Below are positions 1 to 8,004 of a DNA stretch of 42,984 nt, piece by piece. The notes beneath the pieces were generated by a model that ran no database searches, was not told where the DNA came from, and worked only from the letters and a program-made list of their open reading frames with translations. Position 1 is the first letter of the stretch. Every line of letters starts with the position of its first letter. The stretch comes from Gammaproteobacteria bacterium. Lineage in GTDB: Bacteria; Pseudomonadota; Gammaproteobacteria; SURF-13. The stretch is from contig JAURVQ010000003.1 in NCBI GenBank assembly GCA_030655395.1, forward strand, positions 1 through 42,984, written 5' to 3'. Both the position numbers and the translations under genes were made by a program.

Positions 1-214
1 TGCCGGACGACTCCGGGCCGTAGATTTCCACCACGCGTCCGCGCGGCAGACCGCCGATGCCGAGTGCGATGTCGAGACCGAGTGAGCCGGTGGAAACGGC
101 CTCGATGTCGCGCACCGCACCGACGTCGCCCATGCGCATGACTGCGCCCTTGCCGTACTGCTTTTCGATCTGGCCCAGAGCTGCGCTCAGGGCCTTTTTC
201 TTGTTGTCGTCCAT
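1..214 (-). CDS. recA: RecA recombinase, N-terminal part (cut by window edge)
   Basis: RecA forms filaments on single-stranded DNA, drives homologous strand exchange and stimulates LexA self-cleavage. Only the first 71 residues are inside the window. They show the N-terminal helix region ([20 protein letters not shown]), the conserved stretch around MRMGD, then [20 protein letters not shown], and finally IYGPESSG, which is the start of the Walker A loop and is cut by the window edge. The start is the ATG at 214, in line with other RecA proteins. The gene lies 61 bp downstream of suhB on the same strand. I looked for a CTGT-N8-ACAG type LexA operator in that gap and saw none; a diverged operator or promoter farther upstream remains possible. 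Confidence 0.97.
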   Translation of the reverse strand, partial: MDDNKKKALSAALGQIEKQYGKGAVMRMGDVGAVRDIEAVSTGSLGLDIALGIGGLPRGRVVEIYGPESSG

Positions 215-275
215 CGCACTACTCCGGTCACATTTCAACGCCAAAGTATCCCACAGATTTTGCCGTCCGGCAGGA

Positions 276-1073
276 CTATTTTTTGATCTGCGCGGTGAGA
301 AACGGGGTGATGGTCTTGAGCAAGGCCTCATGCACCTTGGGCGCGCCCGCCACGATGTTGCCGCTGGCGAGAAACTCATCCCCGCCGCCGAAATCGCTCA
401 CCATGCCGCCCGCCTCCTGAATGAGCAGGGCGCCTGCGGCCATGTCCCACGGTGCGAGGCCAATCTCCCAGAAACCGTCCATACGCCCCGCCGCGACGTA
501 GGCGAGATCGAGCGCGGCGGAACCGGCGCGGCGGATGCCGGCGGTGAGCAGCGTGAGCTCCCGGAACATCTTGAGATAGGCGTCGAGGTGCTCGGTCTTG
601 CGGAATGGAAAGCCGGTGCCGAGCAGCGCGCCGTCGAGGCCCTTGAGCTTCGTCACGCGCAGACGCCGCTCGTTTAACCGCGCGCCGCCGCCGTTGCTCG
701 CGGTGTAGAGTTCCTGGCGCAGCGGGTCGTAGATCACCGCGTGCTCCAGCTTGCCCTTGTGCGCGAGCGCAATGGAAACCGCGAATTGTGGAAAGCCGTG
801 CAGAAAATTGGTGGTGCCGTCGAGGGGGTCGATGATCCACTGGTACTCGTCGCCCTCGTGCGAGCCGCTCTCTTCGGCGAGAATGGCGTGGCTGGGATAG
901 GCCTTGCGGATGACCTTGATGATCTCCTGCTCGGCGAGCAGGTCCACTTCGCTCACAAAATCATTTTTGCTCTTCTGCGAGACCTCGTAAGAGTCCAGAC
1001 GATCCACCGCGCGTGCAATGGTGTTGCCGGCGGCGCGTGCGGCGCGAACCGCGATGTTGAGTAGGGGGTGCAT
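276..1073 (-). CDS. suhB: Inositol-1-monophosphatase family protein SuhB
   Basis: Mg2+-dependent phosphatase of the inositol monophosphatase family; in E. coli SuhB also joins rRNA antitermination complexes. The ATG at 1073 gives 265 residues (E. coli 267). The metal-binding motifs are intact: AEESG at 66-70, [10 protein letters not shown] at 81-90 (Asp82, Asp85) and [15 protein letters not shown] from 209 (Asp210). The reading frame stays open for 23 codons upstream, but that extension is derived from the intergenic repeat and has no family resemblance, so the ATG is preferred. It is divergent from trmJ across a 111-bp gap full of short repeated words. The suhB-trmJ-cysE neighbourhood is common in gammaproteobacteria. 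Confidence 0.95.
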   Translation of the reverse strand: MHPLLNIAVRAARAAGNTIARAVDRLDSYEVSQKSKNDFVSEVDLLAEQEIIKVIRKAYPSHAILAEESGSHEGDEYQWIIDPLDGTTNFLHGFPQFAVSIALAHKGKLEHAVIYDPLRQELYTASNGGGARLNERRLRVTKLKGLDGALLGTGFPFRKTEHLDAYLKMFRELTLLTAGIRRAGSAALDLAYVAAGRMDGFWEIGLAPWDMAAGALLIQEAGGMVSDFGGGDEFLASGNIVAGAPKVHEALLKTITPFLTAQIKK

Positions 1074-1083
1074 TATTACAGTC

Positions 1084-1172
1084 AGTGGCGAGTAACGAGT
1101 GGCTAGTGGCGAGGTATGGCAGAAGATGCTGCCTGACTGCATTATACTTCTTACTCGCCACTCGCCACTAGC
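1084..1172. repeat. Degenerate tandem/inverted repeat in the suhB-trmJ gap
   Basis: The gap between the divergent suhB and trmJ genes is built from variants of the word AGTGGCGAG. The left block (1084-1113) reads AGTGGCGAGTAA, then ACGAGTGG, then GCTAGTGGCGAG. The right block (1151-1172) carries the reverse complements TTACTCGCCACT (1151-1162) and CTCGCCACTAGC (1161-1172). The two blocks could pair across about 37 nt. The block fills the region where both promoters should lie and ends 12 nt before the trmJ start. No gene is seen here. The architecture is like that of the other palindromes in the window, although the word is different. Confidence 0.75.
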
Positions 1173-1184
1173 ACCTTGTCACTT

Positions 1185-1907
1185 ATGTCTTTATCCAGCA
1201 TCCGTATCGTATTAGTGAATACCTCGCACCCCGGCAACATCGGGGCCTGCGCGCGCGCCATGAAGACCATGGGTCTGAGCGCGCTCACTCTGGTGCAGCC
1301 GAAGATATTCCCCAGCGCCGAGGCCGTTGCGCGCGCCGCGGGCGCGGAGGATATCCTGGATAACGCCAGCGTGTGCGATTCGCTGGAGCAGGCCTTGAGC
1401 GGCTGTGTTTTGGTGATAGGGTCGAGCGCGCGTGCGCGCACTATCGAGTGGCCCCTGCTGACCCCGCGCGCGTGCGCGGCGCGGCTGGTGCAAGAGGCGG
1501 CGCACGCGCCGGTGGCGCTGGTGTTCGGGCGCGAGCACTCCGGTTTATCGAACGAAGAGCTGGATCGCTGCCACTTTCTCACGCGCATTCCGGCGAACCC
1601 GGACTTCGCCTCGCTCAATATTGCCTCTGCGGTGCAGGTGTTCGCGTATGAAATTTTTCTGGCCCACGGCGCGCCGCTGCGCGCCGCCGAAGATCACAGT
1701 CCGGTGGGCGCGGAGCAGATGGAGTTATTTTACGCTCATCTGGAGCAGGTGCTGGTGCAGACCGGATTTCTCAATCCGCGTATCCCCAAGAAACTCATGC
1801 GCCGCCTGCGCCGCTTATTCAACCGCGCACGGCCCGATCAAAACGAGATGAACATCCTGCGCGGCATGCTCACCGAGGTCGCGCGCAAGCTGTCCGCAAT
1901 AGAATAG
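1185..1907 (+). CDS. trmJ: tRNA (cytidine/uridine-2'-O-)-methyltransferase TrmJ
   Basis: SPOUT-family enzyme that 2'-O-methylates nucleotide 32 of tRNA anticodon loops using S-adenosylmethionine. The 240-residue product shows the SPOUT signature NTSHPGNIGACARAMKTMGL near the N-terminus, the knot motif LVFGREHSGLSNEEL in the middle, and IPANPDFASLNIASAVQVFAYE, which contributes to the SAM-binding knot. The C-terminal third (FYAHLEQVLVQTGFL...) is the TrmJ-specific extension. The ATG at 1185 is chosen over an in-frame TTG at 1176 because the homology begins just after it. The gene is followed by cysE after 52 bp. Confidence 0.93.
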   Translation: MSLSSIRIVLVNTSHPGNIGACARAMKTMGLSALTLVQPKIFPSAEAVARAAGAEDILDNASVCDSLEQALSGCVLVIGSSARARTIEWPLLTPRACAARLVQEAAHAPVALVFGREHSGLSNEELDRCHFLTRIPANPDFASLNIASAVQVFAYEIFLAHGAPLRAAEDHSPVGAEQMELFYAHLEQVLVQTGFLNPRIPKKLMRRLRRLFNRARPDQNEMNILRGMLTEVARKLSAIE

Positions 1908-1959
1908 CTTGCGTAATGCGAGTAAACTATTGATCAGTCCGCTAAAGAATTAACACATT

Positions 1960-2739
1960 ATGTTTCAACGACTTCGGGAAGATATAGCCTGCATCTTCGA
2001 GCGCGACCCCGCGGCGCGCAACACCTTTGAGGTGCTGACGACCTATCCGGGGCTGCATGCCGTGTTGATGCACCGGGTGAATCATCGCTTGTGGCTTATG
2101 GGATTGAAATGGCTGGCGCGCTGGCTCTCTATTGTCGTGCGCTGGCTCACCGGCATCGAGATTCACCCCGGCGCGGCCATCGGGCGGCGCTTTTTCATAG
2201 ATCATGGCCAGGGTGTGGTGATCGGCGAGACCGCCAAGATCGGCGACGATTGCACGCTCTATCAAGGCGTCACTCTGGGCGGCACGAGTTGGCAAAAGGG
2301 CAAGCGCCATCCCACGCTGATGAATAACGTGGTGGTGGGCGCGGGCGCCAAGGTGCTCGGTCCGATCACGTTGGGCGAGGGCGCGCGCGTCGGCTCCAAC
2401 GCGGTGGTGGTGAAAGATATTCCACCCGGTGCGACGGTGGTAGGCATCCCCGGGAGGGTGGTGAAAAAGCAGAGTGAATCCGGGCTGCAACGGCGCAAGG
2501 ACTTCGCCGAGAAGATCGGTTTCGACGCCTACGGCACCACGCAGGACATGTCCGACCCGGTGGTGAACGCCATCAACGCGTTGCTCGATCATGTGCATGT
2601 GATGGACGCCAGGATGGAGGCGATGAGCGCGGCCATCAAAAATCTGGGCGGCAAGGTGGAGGACATCAAGCTGCCGCAGCTTGAAACCTATGCGGTGGAC
2701 GACAGTCCGCCGGCAAAACAGCCACCGGATTACTCATAA
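1960..2739 (+). CDS. cysE: Serine O-acetyltransferase
   Basis: Transfers acetyl from acetyl-CoA to L-serine, giving O-acetylserine for cysteine synthesis. The 259-residue protein has an N-terminal helical region, then a left-handed hexapeptide beta-helix from about residue 65, with the catalytic segment [20 protein letters not shown] and the loop [14 protein letters not shown]. The C-terminus (about 185-259) is longer and more charged than the regulatory tail of the E. coli enzyme, so cysteine feedback cannot be assumed. The last codons (Tyr, Ser, stop) lie inside the first copy of the 147-bp repeat, which therefore supplies the stop codon. In many gammaproteobacteria iscR follows trmJ/cysE; here it does not. 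Confidence 0.94.
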   Translation: MFQRLREDIACIFERDPAARNTFEVLTTYPGLHAVLMHRVNHRLWLMGLKWLARWLSIVVRWLTGIEIHPGAAIGRRFFIDHGQGVVIGETAKIGDDCTLYQGVTLGGTSWQKGKRHPTLMNNVVVGAGAKVLGPITLGEGARVGSNAVVVKDIPPGATVVGIPGRVVKKQSESGLQRRKDFAEKIGFDAYGTTQDMSDPVVNAINALLDHVHVMDARMEAMSAAIKNLGGKVEDIKLPQLETYAVDDSPPAKQPPDYS

Positions 2740-2879
2740 GTCAGTAAGTAAGATTCACTTCCCGCTACGTCCCCGCCCCCGGTTTAGGGGGCGGGACAGG
2801 GTGGGGGTAGATTAAATAGGGTTTTTACTCAGGAGTCACACTATTAAGGTAATGTAACCTTGCCTTGTGACTCCTGAGT
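2732..2879 (+). repeat. 147-bp interspersed repeat, copy 1
   Basis: First of three like-oriented copies (others at 19680 and 21507). It opens with ACTCATAAGTCAGTAA and ends with GTGACTCCTGAGT. The outer ends ACTCATAAGTCA and TGACTCCTGAGT are imperfect inverted repeats (10 of 12). An internal ACTCAGGAGTCAC (2827-2839) is a perfect inverted partner of the right end (2867-2879). The centre has a hairpin with arms CCCGCCCCC and GGGGGCGGG, overlapping a run of four G-tracts at 2787-2807 (GGGGG, GGG, GGG, GGGGG, with loops C, ACA, T). No open frame fits inside. It looks like a small non-coding mobile element of MITE type. It supplies the stop codon of cysE. Confidence 0.9.
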
Positions 2880-2916
2880 TTGGTGACTGCCCCATGATTC
2901 CTATACACTTAGCGCC

Positions 2917-3921
2917 ATGAATCGCTCTGCCCAATCAGCCCGGCGGCGCATGGATGACGTGATACTCCAGCGTATGGCCCGGGCCGTGATCGACACCGAG
3001 GCGAAGGCGGTGGCCGCACTCGCCGCGCGTATCGATGCGAACTTCGTGCGTGCCTGTCAGTACATGCTGGACTGCGAGGGGCGCATCGTGGTGATCGGCA
3101 TGGGCAAGTCCGGCCACATCGGCGGCAAGATTGCGGCGACGCTCGCCAGCACCGGCAGCCCGGCGTTTTTTGTGCACCCCGGCGAGGCGAGCCACGGCGA
3201 TCTCGGCATGATCACCGCCAAGGACGTGGTGCTCGCGCTCTCCAACTCCGGCGAGACCGACGAAATTCTCACCATCGTACCGCTCATCAAACGCCTTGGC
3301 GTGCCGCTCATTGCGCTCACCGGCAACCCGGCCTCCACGCTCGCGCGCATGGCCAGCGTACACATTGACGTGAGCGTGGCGCAAGAGGCCTGTCCGCTCG
3401 GGCTCGCGCCTACCGCGAGCACCACCGCGACGCTGGTCATGGGCGATGCGCTTGCGGTTTCGCTGCTGGAGGCGCGCGGTTTCACCGCCGAGGATTTCGC
3501 GCGCTCGCATCCCGCCGGGCGTCTGGGGCGGCGCCTGTTGCTGTTGATCGCCGATATCATGCACAGCGGCGAACGCATCCCGAAGGTGACGCAGCAGGCG
3601 TCGCTCAGTGACGCGCTGCTGGAGATGACGCGCAAAGGGCTGGGCATGACCGCTGTCGTGGACGCCGATGACCGCCTGCTCGGTATTTTCACCGACGGCG
3701 ACCTGCGCCGCACGTTTGACCATCCGATTGATGTACACACGACACCGATCACCCAGTTGATGACGTGCGGCGGCAAGACCGCGCGCGCCGGAATGCTCGC
3801 CGCCGAGGCGCTGCAACTCATGCAGAAACACAAGATCAACGCGCTGCCCGTGGTCGATGAAAAAGGCGCGCTGGTCGGCGCACTCAACATGCACGATTTG
3901 TTGCGCGCGGGGGTGATATGA
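2917..3921 (+). CDS. kdsD: D-arabinose 5-phosphate isomerase
   Basis: Converts ribulose 5-phosphate to arabinose 5-phosphate, the first committed step to Kdo for lipopolysaccharide. The 334-residue protein has an N-terminal SIS sugar-isomerase domain with VIGMGKSGHIGGKIAATLAST (about 58-78), LALSNSGETDEI and the conserved EACPLGLAPTASTTATLVMGDA stretch. Two CBS domains follow (about 212-270 and 278-334), ending NALPVVDEKGALVGALNMHDLLRAGV. Length matches E. coli KdsD (328). It leads the Kdo/LPS-export operon. A weak promoter-like pair (TTGGTG, 16 nt, TATACA) ends about 10 nt before the ATG and begins at the very edge of repeat copy 1. Confidence 0.96.
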   Translation: MNRSAQSARRRMDDVILQRMARAVIDTEAKAVAALAARIDANFVRACQYMLDCEGRIVVIGMGKSGHIGGKIAATLASTGSPAFFVHPGEASHGDLGMITAKDVVLALSNSGETDEILTIVPLIKRLGVPLIALTGNPASTLARMASVHIDVSVAQEACPLGLAPTASTTATLVMGDALAVSLLEARGFTAEDFARSHPAGRLGRRLLLLIADIMHSGERIPKVTQQASLSDALLEMTRKGLGMTAVVDADDRLLGIFTDGDLRRTFDHPIDVHTTPITQLMTCGGKTARAGMLAAEALQLMQKHKINALPVVDEKGALVGALNMHDLLRAGVI

Positions 3922-3932
3922 CGACAGAGGCA

Positions 3933-4000
3933 AGAGAAAAGATACAAGAGAAAAGATTAAGTATTTTCCACTTTCCTCTTTTCTCTTGTATCTTTTCTCT
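3933..4000. repeat. Perfect 24-bp palindrome between kdsD and kdsC
   Basis: The left arm (3933-3956) is AGAGAAAAGATACA followed by a second AGAGAAAAGA, so it holds one 10-mer twice. The right arm (3977-4000) is its exact reverse complement. The loop is 20 nt (3957-3976). It is strikingly A/T- and purine/pyrimidine-biased against the GC-rich genes. It lies within an apparent operon, 9 nt before the kdsC start, with no T-tract, so it is not a classical terminator. A hairpin in the mRNA here could protect an end or affect kdsC translation; that is inference. Confidence 0.9.
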
Positions 4001-4009
4001 GTATTTAAC

Positions 4010-4531
4010 ATGAAAGACATCCTCGCCAAGGCCGCGCAGATCAAGCTCGTCGTGTTCGACGTGGACGGCGTGCTTACCGACGGCAGCCTCTATCTCGGCG
4101 ACGACGGCCAGGAATACAAGGCCTTCCACTCGCGCGACGGGCATGGCATGAAGATGCTGAAGCGCACCGGCGTGCAGCTCGCGGTGATTACCGGGCGCAC
4201 CTCGCAGGTGGTGACGCATCGTATGACCAATCTGGGCGTGGAGCATGTGTATCAGGGCCATCTGGACAAGCTGCCGGCGTTCGAGGCGCTGCTCGCCAAG
4301 CTTGGCATAGAGGCGCAGCAAACGGCATTTGTAGGCGATGACGTGGTGGACCTGCCGGTGATGCGCCGGGCCGGCCTCGCCATCGCGGTGCAGGACGCGC
4401 ATCCGCTGGTGAAGGCGCACGCGCACTGGCAAACGCCGAGCGCGGGCGGGCGCGGCGCGGCGCGTGATGTGTGCGAGCTCATCATGGAGGCGCAGGGGCA
4501 TCTCGACGCGGAATTGCAACGCTATCTGTGA
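4010..4531 (+). CDS. kdsC: 3-deoxy-D-manno-octulosonate 8-phosphate phosphatase
   Basis: HAD-superfamily phosphatase that removes the phosphate from Kdo-8-phosphate. The ATG at 4010 gives 173 residues. Motif I is VVFDVDGVLTDG, with Asp17 and Asp19 as nucleophile and acid/base, motif II is ITGRTS, and the later motifs end at FVGDDVVDLPVM. It is the short cap-less C0 type, which normally forms tetramers. An upstream in-frame ATG at 3986 lies inside the palindrome arm and is unlikely to be used. The stop codon overlaps the lptC start (TGATG), which suggests translational coupling. Confidence 0.95.
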   Translation: MKDILAKAAQIKLVVFDVDGVLTDGSLYLGDDGQEYKAFHSRDGHGMKMLKRTGVQLAVITGRTSQVVTHRMTNLGVEHVYQGHLDKLPAFEALLAKLGIEAQQTAFVGDDVVDLPVMRRAGLAIAVQDAHPLVKAHAHWQTPSAGGRGAARDVCELIMEAQGHLDAELQRYL

Positions 4532-5133
4532 TGCGCCGCCCGGCCAGATTTCGGCTCAGGCTTCCGGAGCGGCGCACACTGGTGTTGATAGTGTTGCTCG
4601 GTCTGCTGGCGCTGTTGACCCAGTGGCTGCTTAACCTCAATGAGGCCGGGCAGCGCGCCCCCGAGAGCAAGCCGCGTCACGAGCCGGACTACACGATGGA
4701 AAATTTTGTCATCACCGCCATGGATAGCGCAGGCAAGCCCGCCCATCGGCTCCAGGCCCCGCGCATGGTGCACTATGCGGACGACGGCAGCAGCGAGTTC
4801 ACGCGGCCCGATATTACTTTGTATCAGGAAGACGCAGCGCCGTGGGAGGTGCATGCCGAACGCGGCTGGATGTCGCAAGACCACAAGCGCATCCTGCTGC
4901 AGGACGAGGTGCTGATCGAAAACCCGGCGGCGCCGGCGAGCGATGTGTGGCACCTCAAGACGCGCGATCTGACGTTATTGCCGGATGAGGATTACGCCGA
5001 GACGGCGGCACCGGTGACAATCACCGGGCGCACGAGTGAAACCCGTGGGGTGGGGATGCAGGTGTTCATCAAGGAAGGCCGATTGAAATTGTTGTCCAAG
5101 GTGCGAGGCAGGTATGAAACCAAAAAACGTTAG
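4531..5133 (+). CDS. lptC: LPS export system protein LptC
   Basis: Bitopic inner-membrane protein that passes lipopolysaccharide from the LptBFG transporter to periplasmic LptA. The ATG at 4531 gives 200 residues: a basic cytoplasmic stub (MRRPARFRLRLPERR), one membrane segment (about 16-36), then a periplasmic beta-jellyroll region with typical elements such as YTMENFVITAMDSAGKPAH and VHAERGWMSQDHKRILL. The weak sequence conservation is normal for LptC; order between kdsC and lptA secures the call. It overlaps kdsC by one base and lptA by 20 bases. Confidence 0.92.
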   Translation: MRRPARFRLRLPERRTLVLIVLLGLLALLTQWLLNLNEAGQRAPESKPRHEPDYTMENFVITAMDSAGKPAHRLQAPRMVHYADDGSSEFTRPDITLYQEDAAPWEVHAERGWMSQDHKRILLQDEVLIENPAAPASDVWHLKTRDLTLLPDEDYAETAAPVTITGRTSETRGVGMQVFIKEGRLKLLSKVRGRYETKKR

Positions 5134-5650
5134 AGCTGCCCTATTTCTGTTTGGTCTCGGGATGGCGGGCGGCGCGCACGCGCTCTCGTCCGACAAGGAC
5201 CAGCCGCTCAACATCGACGCCGATACGGTCGAAATCGACGACAAGGCCGGGGTGAGTGTTTACAAGGGCAACGTCACCGCCACCCAGGGCACCTTGGTGC
5301 TCGATGCCGACATCGTCACGATCTACAGCCCGCAGCGCGAACTCGACAAGGTGATCGCCGAGGGCAATCCGGCGCGTTATAAACAACGCCCGGATAACAA
5401 GGACGAGGACGTGCGCGCCAAGGCGCAGCGCATGGAATATTACGCCGACAAGGAAAAGCTCATCCTGCTGGAGGGCGGGCATCTGTGGCAGGGGCAGGAC
5501 GAATTCAGCGGCAACCGCATCGAGTACGACACGCGGCGCGACGTGGTGAACGCCAGCATGTCGAGCAGCGGCAAGGAACGCGTACGCATTGTGATCCAGC
5601 CACGCAAGAAAGACCCCGCCGCCCCGGCTCCGGCGCCAGGCAAGCCTTGA
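5114..5650 (+). CDS. lptA: LPS transport periplasmic protein LptA
   Basis: Forms the periplasmic bridge that carries lipopolysaccharide to LptDE. The 178-residue precursor has a short signal peptide ending near GGAHA (about residue 23), then the OstA fold beginning QPLNIDADTVEIDDKAGVSV and the typical YKGNVTATQGTLVLDADIV, with later ARGEG-like and EFSGNRIEYDTRRDVV segments. The tail is rich in Pro and Ala. The start codon lies inside the end of lptC, and lptB follows after 18 bp, consistent with a single operon. Confidence 0.95.
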   Translation: MKPKNVRAALFLFGLGMAGGAHALSSDKDQPLNIDADTVEIDDKAGVSVYKGNVTATQGTLVLDADIVTIYSPQRELDKVIAEGNPARYKQRPDNKDEDVRAKAQRMEYYADKEKLILLEGGHLWQGQDEFSGNRIEYDTRRDVVNASMSSSGKERVRIVIQPRKKDPAAPAPAPGKP

Positions 5651-5668
5651 ACGGCACGGCGCCCTGAG

Positions 5669-6394
5669 GTGAGCCTGCTTTCAGCCCGTCATCTGGTCAA
5701 GCGCTACAAGTCGCGCAGTGTGGTCAACGATGTCTCGCTCGAGGTGCAGAGCGGCGAGGTGGTGGGCCTGCTCGGCCCGAACGGCGCCGGCAAGACCACC
5801 TGCTTTTACATGATCGTCGGCCTCGTCCCCTGCGGCGGCGGCCGGATCACGCTCGATGAATACGACCTCACCCATTACCCCATGCATGCGCGTGCGCGCC
5901 TGGGGGTGGGTTATCTGCCGCAGGAGGCCTCCGTGTTCCGCAAGCTGACGGTGGGCGACAATATTTTGGCGATTCTGCAGACCCGCCCCGACCTCGACCC
6001 GGATGAGCAGGAGCAGACGAAGGAAGGCCTGCTGCGCGAGTTTCACATCACGCACCTGCGCGATAGTCTGGGTCTAAGTCTCTCCGGGGGTGAGCGGCGG
6101 CGGGTGGAGATCGCACGTGCGCTGGCCACCGACCCCAGCTTCATCCTGCTGGATGAGCCCTTTGCCGGTGTCGATCCGCTCTCGGTGCTCGACATCCAAT
6201 CCATTATCAAACACTTGCGCGAACGCGGGATCGGTATCCTGATTACCGATCACAAGGTACGCGAGACCCTCGGCATCTGCGCGCGCGCCTACATCATGAA
6301 TGAGGGCCGGGTGATTGCAGAAGGCACGCCGGAGGCCGTCCTCAACCATCCCCATGTCAAGGAGGTTTATCTGGGCGAAGATTTCCGGCTCTAG
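5669..6394 (+). CDS. lptB: LPS export ABC transporter ATPase LptB
   Basis: Cytoplasmic ATPase that powers extraction of lipopolysaccharide by LptFG. The 241-residue protein uses a GTG start with CTGAGG a few bases upstream; N-terminal homology ([23 protein letters not shown]) supports it. Walker A is GPNGAGKTT (36-44), the Q-loop region is [14 protein letters not shown], the signature is [15 protein letters not shown] and Walker B is [13 protein letters not shown], followed by the switch His in LITDHKVRE. lptF and lptG are not nearby, as is usual. rpoN follows after 89 bp. Confidence 0.97.
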   Translation: MSLLSARHLVKRYKSRSVVNDVSLEVQSGEVVGLLGPNGAGKTTCFYMIVGLVPCGGGRITLDEYDLTHYPMHARARLGVGYLPQEASVFRKLTVGDNILAILQTRPDLDPDEQEQTKEGLLREFHITHLRDSLGLSLSGGERRRVEIARALATDPSFILLDEPFAGVDPLSVLDIQSIIKHLRERGIGILITDHKVRETLGICARAYIMNEGRVIAEGTPEAVLNHPHVKEVYLGEDFRL

Positions 6395-6412
6395 TTCAGC
6401 TATTATTAGTTC

Positions 6413-6428
6413 TGGCATGAGATTTGCC
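6413..6428 (+). promoter_or_regulatory. Sigma-54 (-24/-12) promoter upstream of rpoN
   Basis: The sequence TGGCATGAGATTTGCC matches the sigma-54 consensus TGGCAYR-N4-TTGC, with GG at 6414-6415 and GC at 6426-6427 separated by exactly 10 nt. Transcription would start near 6439, leaving a leader of about 45 nt before the rpoN ATG. Seen: the motif and its spacing. Inferred: that rpoN is transcribed, or repressed, by its own product from this site. No enhancer sequence was identified. Confidence 0.6.
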
Positions 6429-6483
6429 GTGACCCTTGTGGAACCTTTGGTAACTCCGCAATCAAGGGCACGGGAAGCAGACT

Positions 6484-7977
6484 ATGAAACAATCTATTCA
6501 ACTCCGCCTTGGGCAGCACCTCACCATGACACCGCAGTTGCAGCAGGCGATACGTCTGCTGCAACTCTCCACGCTTGAGCTGCACTGTGAAATCCAGCAG
6601 GCGCTGGACTCCAACCTGATGCTGGAACTGGACGAGGAGGAGGGCGGCGGTCTGGCCGGCGCGTCACTGGCGCTGCATGAGACCGCTGTGCAGGAGCGTG
6701 CCCAGGTGAACGAAGGGGCGAGCGATGCCGCGAGCGAGTTTGAGGGCAACGCGCCGGACGTCGAGACGATCGACGAGGTGGCGGACACGGGCTGGGAAGA
6801 CTCCCATGAAGCGGGAGAGGCATATCCGCAGACACGCGACCACGACGGGCGCGACTATGAAGCCCAGGACAGCATCGTGGAAACCCTGCGCGATCACCTG
6901 GTGTGGCAGATGCGCCTGACACCCTTTTCCGAGGCGGACATGATGATCGCGGCCAGCATCATTGATTCCGTCGGCGATGACGGTTATCTCACGAGTTCCC
7001 TGGAAGACATTCAGGCCGGCCTGCGTGGTGCGCTCACCGAGGAGGACGCGGCCATGGACGCCATCGAGGCGGTGCTGCACCGCGTGCAGAACTTTGATCC
7101 GGTCGGTGTGGCGTCGCGCGATCTGCGCGAATGTCTCCTGGTCCAGCTCCAGCAATGTGCGTCCGCTACGCCGTTGCTCGCCGCCGCCAGGCAGCTTGTC
7201 AGCGACCATCTGCCGTTGCTGGCCAGCCGCGACTACGTGCAGTTGCGCCGCCGCCTGGGGGGTCTCGGTGAGGATGAGCTGCGCGCGGTGATCGATTTCG
7301 TTCAGCGCCTCAACCCGCGCCCCGGCGAACAGGTGACTGAAAGCCACGCCGAATACGTTCTGCCCGACGTATATGTGAAAAAGCACAAGGGCGTCTGGCA
7401 GGTGCTGCTCAACCCGGGTGTGTCCCCGCGTGTGCGTATCAATAACCAGTACGCGGGCCTGATCCGCCGCGCCGACAGCAGTCCGGATAACGCCACCCTG
7501 AAAAATCATCTGCAGGAGGCGCGCTGGTTTATCAAGAGCCTGCAAAGCCGCAATGAGACCCTGCTCAAGGTCGCGAACTGCATTGTGGAGCGGCAGCAGG
7601 CGTTTCTGGAGCACGGCGAGGAGGCCATGCGGCCGCTCGTGCTGCACGACGTCAGCGAGGCGCTCGGCATGCATGAATCGACCATCTCGCGTGTCACGCG
7701 GCAAAAGTTCATGCACACCCCGCGCGGCATCTTCGAACTCAAGTATTTTTTCTCCAGCCACGTGGGCACCGACAGCGGCGGCGAGTGCTCGGCCACCGCG
7801 ATCCGCGCCTTTATCAAGAAGCTGGTGGCGGCGGAACACACCACCAAACCCCTGAGCGACAGCAAGATCGCCGGCATCCTGGTCAAACAGGGCATTAACG
7901 TCGCACGGCGAACTGTGGCAAAATACCGGGAAACCCTGGCCATTCCCCCGTCCAACGAACGCAGACGGATGGCCTAG
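6484..7977 (+). CDS. rpoN: RNA polymerase sigma-54 factor
   Basis: Alternative sigma factor that recognises -24/-12 promoters and needs AAA+ activators. The 497-residue protein has the Gln-rich activator-interacting region I ([28 protein letters not shown]), a long acidic region II (about 50-130), the core-binding domain, and the C-terminal DNA-binding part with [19 protein letters not shown] and the RpoN box [10 protein letters not shown] near the end. Gene order rpoN-hpf-ptsN-rapZ is the classic proteobacterial one. A sigma-54 type site sits about 57-70 nt upstream, suggesting autoregulation. Confidence 0.97.
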   Translation: MKQSIQLRLGQHLTMTPQLQQAIRLLQLSTLELHCEIQQALDSNLMLELDEEEGGGLAGASLALHETAVQERAQVNEGASDAASEFEGNAPDVETIDEVADTGWEDSHEAGEAYPQTRDHDGRDYEAQDSIVETLRDHLVWQMRLTPFSEADMMIAASIIDSVGDDGYLTSSLEDIQAGLRGALTEEDAAMDAIEAVLHRVQNFDPVGVASRDLRECLLVQLQQCASATPLLAAARQLVSDHLPLLASRDYVQLRRRLGGLGEDELRAVIDFVQRLNPRPGEQVTESHAEYVLPDVYVKKHKGVWQVLLNPGVSPRVRINNQYAGLIRRADSSPDNATLKNHLQEARWFIKSLQSRNETLLKVANCIVERQQAFLEHGEEAMRPLVLHDVSEALGMHESTISRVTRQKFMHTPRGIFELKYFFSSHVGTDSGGECSATAIRAFIKKLVAAEHTTKPLSDSKIAGILVKQGINVARRTVAKYRETLAIPPSNERRRMA

Positions 7978-8004
7978 GCTGTGTATCCATAAGGAGCCCG
8001 GTTC

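Noticed and set aside
215-275. LexA operator upstream of recA
   Set aside because: No CTGT-N8-ACAG type palindrome is visible in the 61-bp suhB-recA gap.
2827-2879. Repeat right-end hairpin as a simple rho-independent terminator
   Set aside because: No T-tract follows the stem, the same unit occurs three times, and in copies 2 and 3 it lies directly beside a start codon or between co-directional genes.
2888-2910. kdsD promoter (TTGGTG, 16 nt, TATACA)
   Set aside because: The -35 match is poor and the leader would be only a few bases; mentioned with kdsD but not listed as a site.
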